Below, piece after piece: positions 12,621-17,232 of a stretch of 17,232 nucleotides of DNA. The position numbers were made by a program, and so were the translations under genes. Each line of letters starts with the position of its first letter. Within the stretch, counting starts at the first letter, position 1. Source of the DNA: Scatosoma sp045655705 (GTDB lineage Bacteria; Bacillota; Clostridia; Christensenellales; Borkfalkiaceae); the NCBI GenBank assembly GCA_045655705.1, contig JAZOPU010000067.1, positions 1 to 17,232 of the forward strand, in the 5' to 3' direction. The notes below the pieces were generated by a model that saw only the letters and a list, made by a program, of their open reading frames with translations, did not search any database and was not told where the DNA came from.

Positions 12621-13938
12621 AGAAGGGTAAACGGAACTTACCCCGTCCGCCTTTCAACTGCTTCATAAGCTGTTTGGTTTGGTCGAACTGTTTGAGCAGT
12701 TGATTGACTTCCTGTACGCTCGTGCCCGAACCTGCCGAAATTCGGCGTTTTCTCTTGCTGTCGATAATCGCGGGATTGTCGCGTTCCGCTTTCGTCATAG
12801 AAAGGATAATTGCTTTCGTGCGTTCGATTTTCTTTTCGTCAATGTCGCTTTCGTTGACTTTGAGTTTTCCCGCCCCAGGGAGCATGGAAAGCATTGCGCT
12901 TGCACCGCCCATTTTCTTCATCATTGAAAACTGCTCTAAATAATCGGTGAGCGTGAACGAATTTGCAAGCATTTTTTGTTGCATCTTCTTGGCGTCTTCT
13001 TCCGTGATTGCCTGTTGCGCCTTTTCAATCAACGACAGCACGTCGCCCATACCCAGTATTCTCGAAGCCATTCTATCCGGATAAAAAGGCTCTAAATCCG
13101 TCAGCTTTTCGCCCACACCGATAAACTTAATCGGCTTACCCGTTACCGCTTTGATAGACAAACACGCACCGCCGCGCGTATCGCCGTCGAGCTTGGTAAG
13201 GATTACGCCCGTAACTTCTAAGCGTTCGTTGAACGTTTGCGCTACGTTCACCGCTTCTTGCCCTGTCATTGCGTCCACGATTAAAAGCGTTTCCGTGACT
13301 TCCACTTCTTTTTTGATATTTTCCAGCTCTTGCATAAGCGCGTCGTCAATTTGCAAACGCCCCGCCGTGTCCAAGATCACCGTATCGTAATTCATGCTCC
13401 GCGCATATTCAATCGCTTGCTTTGCCGTTTTCACAGGGTTTTGCGTACCCTTTTCAAACACTTCCACCTGTGCGTTCTTGCCCACCACTTGAAGCTGAGT
13501 AATCGCCGCAGGGCGGTAGATATCCCCCGCCACGAGCAAGGGCTTTTTACCCTGCTTTTTCAGTTGAATGGCAAGCTTTCCGCAAAGCGTGGTCTTACCT
13601 GCGCCTTGCAAACCGCACATCATAATCACCGTGGGAAGCTTTGGCGAAACTTCAATCTTCGCGTTCTTCGAGCCCATTAAATTTATCAGCTCTTCATTGA
13701 CGATCTTGATTACCTGTTGCGCGGGATTGAGCGAGGACAAAATTTCTTGCCCCACCGCTTTTTCCGAAACGTCCGCGATAAATTGCTTGGCAACTTTAAG
13801 ATTTACGTCCGCTTCCAAAAGTGCCACGCGTACTTCACGCATTGCCGTGCGGATTTCAAGCTCCGTAAGTTTACCGCGCTTAGTGAGCTTGGAAAATATA
13901 TGATTTAATCTTTCGGATAATGAACCAAATAAAGCCAT
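12619..13938 (-). CDS. ffh: Signal recognition particle GTPase Ffh (SRP54)
   Basis: The 439-residue protein targets nascent membrane and secreted proteins to FtsY and SecYEG. The N domain is at about 1-90. The G domain has G1 GLQGAGKTT (about 109-117), DTAGR (G3), TKLDGDTRGG (G4) and GVGEKLTDLEPFYPDRMASRILGMGD. The methionine-rich M domain from about 300 shows MQQKM, FTLTDYLEQFSMMKKMGG and the RNA-binding RKRRISAGSGTSVQEVNQLLKQF. It ends with the usual KFRLPF-type tail. AAAGGGG is 4 bases before the ATG and overlaps the ylxM stop, so the two are coupled. The last base pairs lie in a repeat block. Confidence 0.97.
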   Translation of the reverse strand: MALFGSLSERLNHIFSKLTKRGKLTELEIRTAMREVRVALLEADVNLKVAKQFIADVSEKAVGQEILSSLNPAQQVIKIVNEELINLMGSKNAKIEVSPKLPTVIMMCGLQGAGKTTLCGKLAIQLKKQGKKPLLVAGDIYRPAAITQLQVVGKNAQVEVFEKGTQNPVKTAKQAIEYARSMNYDTVILDTAGRLQIDDALMQELENIKKEVEVTETLLIVDAMTGQEAVNVAQTFNERLEVTGVILTKLDGDTRGGACLSIKAVTGKPIKFIGVGEKLTDLEPFYPDRMASRILGMGDVLSLIEKAQQAITEEDAKKMQQKMLANSFTLTDYLEQFSMMKKMGGASAMLSMLPGAGKLKVNESDIDEKKIERTKAIILSMTKAERDNPAIIDSKRKRRISAGSGTSVQEVNQLLKQFDQTKQLMKQLKGGRGKFRLPF

Positions 13939-13947
13939 AAAACCCCT

Positions 13948-14223
13948 TTATCTTTGCACGATCGCAAGAAGCTTGTCAATGCGCGTTTGCATTTCGTCCA
14001 CCGTTTTTTGAAACCCGAGCTTACTTTCATAGTCTTCGAGTTGCTTTCGGCATTTTTTTAAACAATCACTCACGCTTTGGCGCGATACGCCCTTTTGCTC
14101 GGCTATCTCCCCCAAAGACAAATCGTAGTTAAAATATAAATCGGTGATTTCCTTTTGCGTGCTAGTAAGTAGCGGGGAATATAAATCCCACAATCGCATA
14201 AACCGCAAATCGTCGTTTTTCAT
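13948..14223 (-). CDS. ylxM: YlxM/p13-family SRP-associated HTH protein
   Basis: The 91-residue protein has a sigma-70 region-4-like helix-turn-helix, STQKEITDLYFNYDLSLGEIAEQKGVSRQSVSDCLKKC (about 21-58), and a charged helical tail. YlxM proteins are encoded directly before ffh in many Gram-positives and modulate SRP GTPase activity. Here the stop codon overlaps the ffh ribosome site and a GGAGGAGAT site precedes the ATG. It is the first gene after a consensus promoter, so ylxM-ffh starts the transcript. Confidence 0.93.
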   Translation of the reverse strand: MKNDDLRFMRLWDLYSPLLTSTQKEITDLYFNYDLSLGEIAEQKGVSRQSVSDCLKKCRKQLEDYESKLGFQKTVDEMQTRIDKLLAIVQR

Positions 14224-14247
14224 ATCTCCTCCACCTTTTGCCTACTT

Positions 14248-14276
14248 ATTATACCCTATAAAAACAATCCTGTCAA
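14248..14276 (-). promoter_or_regulatory. Consensus promoter of ylxM-ffh
   Basis: On the minus strand TTGACA and TATAAT are perfect and 17 bases apart. The -35 box is the 3' arm of the rseP terminator hairpin. Confidence 0.9.
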
Positions 14277-14294
14277 GCAAAAATACTTGACAGG
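14260..14294 (-). terminator. rseP terminator overlapping the ylxM promoter
   Basis: On the minus strand a perfect 9-bp stem (CCTGTCAAG with CTTGACAGG, 8-base loop) starts 12 bases after the rseP stop and is followed by ATTGTTTTT. The 3' arm contains the TTGACA -35 element of the next gene. Confidence 0.75.
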
Positions 14295-14306
14295 TGTAAC
14301 TTTTTT

Positions 14307-15464
14307 TTAAAATAATTGTAAAATATCCACCAAAATCGCAAACGCGAACAGGAAGATAATCCCAACGAGATGGATAATCGTTTCCACCTTGCGGTTGACG
14401 GGCTTTTTGCGTATCCACTCAATCAAGCAAAAAATCACTTTACAGCCATCAAGAGCAGGAATGGGCAAAAGGTTAAACACGGCAAGATTTACACCGATAA
14501 ACGCGGCGATATTCAAAAAGGATAAAAGTCCGCTTGATGCCGCTTGGGAGGTAACCTTAATCGTCGTAACAGGACCACCCATGGCTTTTATTCCGAGTTT
14601 CCCCGTCAGCAGTTCGCCCAAGGATCGAAGCACCGTTCCGCCAATCTTGACGGAATACGCAAAGGAATTACCGATTGTTTGAAAAAATCCCTGTTTGACG
14701 GTTACCGTATATAGTCCGTATATTCCCATACTTTCCAGGAGCGTTTGCGTATCCGACATATTTTCAAAATCCGCGTCCGTCGCAAGCATTATGGAAACCG
14801 TTTGTTCTTCGTTTCCCCGAAGCACGGTGAACTCCACGCTATCGCCTGCTTTTTTCTCGTCTAATATATCAATATAATCGGTGATAAGGTACACGTTTTT
14901 ATCTTCGATTTTTAAAATGATATCACCCGTTTGCAAGCCGTTTTCGCTCGCAACCGCCACCGCCGAAGCGGGTTCTTCGGGGCGTTCCACCACCGTTTTA
15001 TACACAGGTCTACCCACGCACGCGAACATTAAAATAATCAAAAACACCGCTAAAATATAATTCATCGCCGCGCCCGCAATTAAAACGATAATGCGTTTCC
15101 AAGGCGGTTGGTCGTTAAAGCGTTCGCCCTTTGGCTCGGGATATTCGCTGTCTTTGTTTGTTTCTTCAAACGGTTCGTCCTTTTCTTCTTCGTATTCGTC
15201 TTCGCCGTCGAAGGCGCAATATCCGCCCAAGGGAATAACGCGAAGAGCAAACAGCTCGCCTGTTTTTTTACTGCGTTTTTTGAGCAACGCAGGACCAAAT
15301 CCCACGGCGAACTCGTTGATTTTAAAGCCGAGAATTTTTCCCGCCACGTAATGCCCGAACTCGTGTACGGTTACCATAACGAGCAAAATCACAACGGCAA
15401 GCACTACCCCGCCGATACTTTTCATCACGTCCGTAAAAGCCAAAATATTATCTACGCTACCCAA
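14307..15464 (-). CDS. rseP: Site-2 intramembrane metalloprotease RseP/RasP
   Basis: This zinc protease cuts transmembrane substrates such as anti-sigma factors and remnant signal peptides. Counting from the TTG at 15464, it has 385 residues, with HEFGH (34-38) in the first helix, the third metal ligand region NLLPIPALDG (331-340), a central PDZ domain (about 145-230) and four helices in all. I prefer the TTG because AAAGGGG lies 8 bases upstream and the gap to the dxr stop is 4 bases. The ATG at 15512 would overlap dxr by 44 bases, and the ATG at 15425 has no good ribosome site. An acidic insertion (about 87-115, GEDEYEEEKDEPFEE onward) sits before the conserved RFNDQPPWKR. Order cdsA-dxr-rseP is typical of Bacillota. 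Confidence 0.95.
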   Translation of the reverse strand: MGSVDNILAFTDVMKSIGGVVLAVVILLVMVTVHEFGHYVAGKILGFKINEFAVGFGPALLKKRSKKTGELFALRVIPLGGYCAFDGEDEYEEEKDEPFEETNKDSEYPEPKGERFNDQPPWKRIIVLIAGAAMNYILAVFLIILMFACVGRPVYKTVVERPEEPASAVAVASENGLQTGDIILKIEDKNVYLITDYIDILDEKKAGDSVEFTVLRGNEEQTVSIMLATDADFENMSDTQTLLESMGIYGLYTVTVKQGFFQTIGNSFAYSVKIGGTVLRSLGELLTGKLGIKAMGGPVTTIKVTSQAASSGLLSFLNIAAFIGVNLAVFNLLPIPALDGCKVIFCLIEWIRKKPVNRKVETIIHLVGIIFLFAFAILVDILQLF

Positions 15465-15468
15465 TCTA

Positions 15469-16617
15469 TCAACCCCTTTGCATGCAAATCTCTCTCGCAA
15501 TCGCACGCGCACGCGTGTCCGTTTCTTTTAATACTTCGTAGTTTTCCACTTGCAACCGTTCCATTTTTGCAAGCGTTTTATAAATAGTGTCCGCAATCGA
15601 AAGAAAGCCTATGCGTCCCTGTAAAAACGCGCCCACCGCAATTTCCCCCGCCGCGTTGAGTGCGCAAGGATAATTATCGCCCAGCTCTAACGCCTGCAAA
15701 GCCAAATCAAAACAAGGGAAATCTCCGCGGTTTAAAGGCAAAAATTCAATTTTACCAAGCTCGGCAAAATTTAACGGCTTCAAATCACACGAAAGCCGAT
15801 TTGGATAGGTGAGCGCAAGCTGAATGGGTAATTCCATCGTGGGATAACTCATTTGCGCAAGCACGCCACAGTCTTCAAATTCCACCATCGAATGGATAAT
15901 ACTCGTCGGTTGCACCACCGTGTCGATTTTAGACAGGGGCGCGTCGTATAGCCACCTTGCTTCTATCACTTCAAAGCCTTTATTAAGCAGTGTGGCACTA
16001 TCAATCGTAATCTTCGCTCCCATACTCCAAGTGGGGTGTTTGAGCGCGTCCTTTGCCGTAACCGTTTTCAAGCGGTCTTTATCCCAGCCGTAAAAAGGTC
16101 CACCGCTCGCCGTCAAAATAAGTCGCCGAAAAGGTGCGTTTGCATTAAAATGCAACGCCTGCCAAAGCGCGGAATGTTCGCTATCCACGGGCATTAGATC
16201 CATACCTGCTCGCCTAATTTGGCTCATAACGAGCTCGCCGCCGCACACCAGCGTTTCCTTATTAGCCAGCGCAATCGGCTTTTTTTCTTCGATTGCTTTG
16301 AGCGAATATTTAAGCCCCGCAAACCCCGTTGCCGCAATAAAAGCAACGTCGCCGTAACTTATCGCGTCAAGCGCCGCTTGTTCCCCGCACGAAAATTTTA
16401 CGCCTGCGGGAATTTGGTTTGCAATTTTTTTTCCCGCCGTTTCGTCTACGAGTACGGCGTATTTGGGTTTAAATTCCTGCACTTGGCGCAAAAAAGTCTC
16501 CGCCGAAGTGTTGGCGACGAGACTTTCTAATTTAAATTTGTCGCTATGACGGCGCACGACCGAACAAACCTGCGTTCCGATCGAACCCGTTGAGCCAATA
16601 AGTGATATAGTTTTCAT
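15469..16617 (-). CDS. dxr: 1-deoxy-D-xylulose 5-phosphate reductoisomerase
   Basis: The 382-residue enzyme converts DXP to MEP with NADPH, the committed step of the non-mevalonate isoprenoid pathway. Visible features are the nucleotide loop ISLIGSTGSIGTQ (4-16), LANKETLVCGG, the metal and substrate motif PVDSEHSALWQ, TASGGPFYGW, HPTWSMGAKITIDSATLLNKGFEVIEA and the helical C-terminus. The ATG at 16617 has TAGGA about 6 bases upstream and begins exactly where the family does. The frame stays open upstream to 16743, but those 42 codons lie in a foldback repeat and are not family-like. The gene probably shares a transcript with cdsA and rseP. Confidence 0.97.
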   Translation of the reverse strand: MKTISLIGSTGSIGTQVCSVVRRHSDKFKLESLVANTSAETFLRQVQEFKPKYAVLVDETAGKKIANQIPAGVKFSCGEQAALDAISYGDVAFIAATGFAGLKYSLKAIEEKKPIALANKETLVCGGELVMSQIRRAGMDLMPVDSEHSALWQALHFNANAPFRRLILTASGGPFYGWDKDRLKTVTAKDALKHPTWSMGAKITIDSATLLNKGFEVIEARWLYDAPLSKIDTVVQPTSIIHSMVEFEDCGVLAQMSYPTMELPIQLALTYPNRLSCDLKPLNFAELGKIEFLPLNRGDFPCFDLALQALELGDNYPCALNAAGEIAVGAFLQGRIGFLSIADTIYKTLAKMERLQVENYEVLKETDTRARAIAREICMQRG

Positions 16618-16630
16618 AATATTCCTATAG

Positions 16631-16907
16631 TAGCCTGATGCGAATTGAGCCGCAACAAGCCTAAAAGCGTCTTTTTTGCTCTTTTCGACGCAATCGTGCT
16701 TGAAGTATGTGGATACGTCGGCGCACAATCGCGCCAAAAACATCTAAAAAATACGCTTTTTAGGTGCGTAGCAGTTTTAGAGAGCAAAAAAAGAAATTAG
16801 ACGAGAAAATGGAGCGCAATCATACCGACGTATGATAAGCGAGATTGACGAAGTATAAGGCTTTTTTTGCCTCTAAAACCTTGTAGGGTTTAATTCACAT
16901 CAGGCTA
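16631..16907. mobile_element. MITE-like foldback element between cdsA and dxr
   Basis: The 277-bp stretch begins and ends with perfect 10-bp inverted repeats, TAGCCTGATG and CATCAGGCTA; extended to 21 bases they match at about 18. Inside are two more inverted pairs: CCTAAAAGCGT (16660) with ACGCTTTTTAGG (16753), and GTTTTAGAGAGC (16774) with GCCTCTAAAAC (16869), the latter extended by A/T runs. The two halves also resemble each other as diverged reverse complements (CAATC...GCTT...ATACGTCGG). No transposase or ORF is present, so it would be a non-autonomous element or a structured RNA in the operon. The right repeat supplies the cdsA stop codon. No clear target duplication is seen. Confidence 0.6.
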
Positions 16908-17232
16908 TCAATCGAATAAAGGCAAACGCGATATACACGGCAAGGCAAGCAAAAAGCGTACCGTCGATACGGTCGAGAATACCGCCGTGCCCGGGCATAA
17001 TTTTGCCCATATCTTTCACGCCCACTTTGCGTTTGATGCAGCTTTCCACGAGATCCCCAAACTCCGTTGCCGCCGCCGCCAAAAATCCGATGGCAAGATA
17101 CGTAGGCAACCAAATTTGCATATTGATAAACTCGCCCACAACGATCGCGTTATACGCAAAATACATAATCCCTGCACCCAGCATACCGCCGATAAGCCCG
17201 CCGATACCGCCCACGACCGTTTTATTCGGACT
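16900..17232 (-). CDS. cdsA: Phosphatidate cytidylyltransferase (CDP-diacylglycerol synthase), N-terminus missing
   Basis: Only the last 110 codons are in the window; the frame is open to the right edge, where it reads SPNKTVVGGIGGLIGG, the known S-x2-KTx2G motif of CdsA. The family signature near the C-terminus is also present, with CIKRKVGVKDMGKIMPGHGGILDRIDG including the metal-binding H-G-G-x2-D-R. Hydrophobic helices flank both. CdsA makes CDP-diacylglycerol from phosphatidate and CTP at the membrane for phospholipid synthesis. It lies upstream of dxr and rseP in the common Bacillota order. The last codons and the TGA stop are inside the terminal repeat of a foldback element, so the natural C-terminus may have been slightly altered. 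Confidence 0.95.
   Translation of the reverse strand, partial: SPNKTVVGGIGGLIGGMLGAGIMYFAYNAIVVGEFINMQIWLPTYLAIGFLAAAATEFGDLVESCIKRKVGVKDMGKIMPGHGGILDRIDGTLFACLAVYIAFAFIRLIA

Noticed and set aside
15465..15512. A longer rseP starting at an ATG overlapping dxr.
   Set aside because: It would overlap dxr by 44 bases and begin with a charged stretch unlike the family; the TTG at 15464 has the better ribosome site.
16618..16743. A 42-codon N-terminal extension of dxr.
   Set aside because: It lies in the foldback element. The family N-terminus begins at the ATG at 16617, which has a ribosome site.

Overview
The window looks like chromosomal DNA of an uncultured anaerobic Clostridia-type Bacillota. 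The pointers are the housekeeping order cdsA-dxr-rseP and ylxM-ffh-rpsP-khpA-rimM, strong AGGAGG-type ribosome sites, near-consensus sigma-A promoters (TTGACA-17-TATAAT), a thi-box upstream of an ECF-type thiT, and a Na+-translocating decarboxylase beta subunit. Closer placement (for example Christensenellales-like) is a guess. No rRNA, tRNA, CRISPR array, intact transposase or prophage was seen.

Layout. 1-1461 (minus) is a 5' part of a large membrane glycosyltransferase-like protein that runs off the left edge. 1577-2111 (minus) is rplS with its own promoter, leader and terminator. 2176-3638 (plus) is a compact promoter-oadB-oadG-like-terminator unit, followed by a CDF metal exporter (3648-4823). 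4853-5708 holds a divergent pair: a small Xre-type regulator and a four-helix membrane protein, with a perfect palindrome inside the promoter spacer. 5710-9515 (minus) is a tight four-gene run: HtrA-like lipoprotein protease, a P-loop-less FtsK-like protein, mutY and an iron-sulfur flavoprotein. 9610-9797 is an array of small hairpins joined by GTGAAGT boxes. 9798-10382 (minus) is yfbR. 10399-11319 (plus) is a promoter, TPP riboswitch, attenuator and thiT. 11301-14223 (minus) is ylxM-ffh-rpsP-khpA-rimM, and 14307-17232 (minus) is cdsA (partial)-dxr-rseP.

How the genes work together. The right third is translation, protein targeting and envelope housekeeping: SRP targeting (ylxM, ffh), 30S assembly (rpsP, rimM), RNA binding (khpA), isoprenoid precursor synthesis (dxr), phospholipid precursor synthesis (cdsA) and intramembrane proteolysis (rseP). 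In many Bacillota rimM is followed directly by trmD and rplS. Here trmD is not in the window, and rplS lies about 9.3 kb further along behind unrelated genes, so the canonical operon has been split.

The least explained items are (i) the FtsK-like protein that keeps the family framework but has lost its Walker A motif, co-transcribed with an HtrA-like lipoprotein and mutY; (ii) a 277-bp foldback element between cdsA and dxr and a related block between ffh and rpsP, both touching the upstream gene's stop codon; (iii) the GTGAAGT hairpin array, which also starts at a stop codon; (iv) the palindromic operator of the Xre/membrane-protein pair; and (v) an oadB/oadG-like pair without an alpha subunit.
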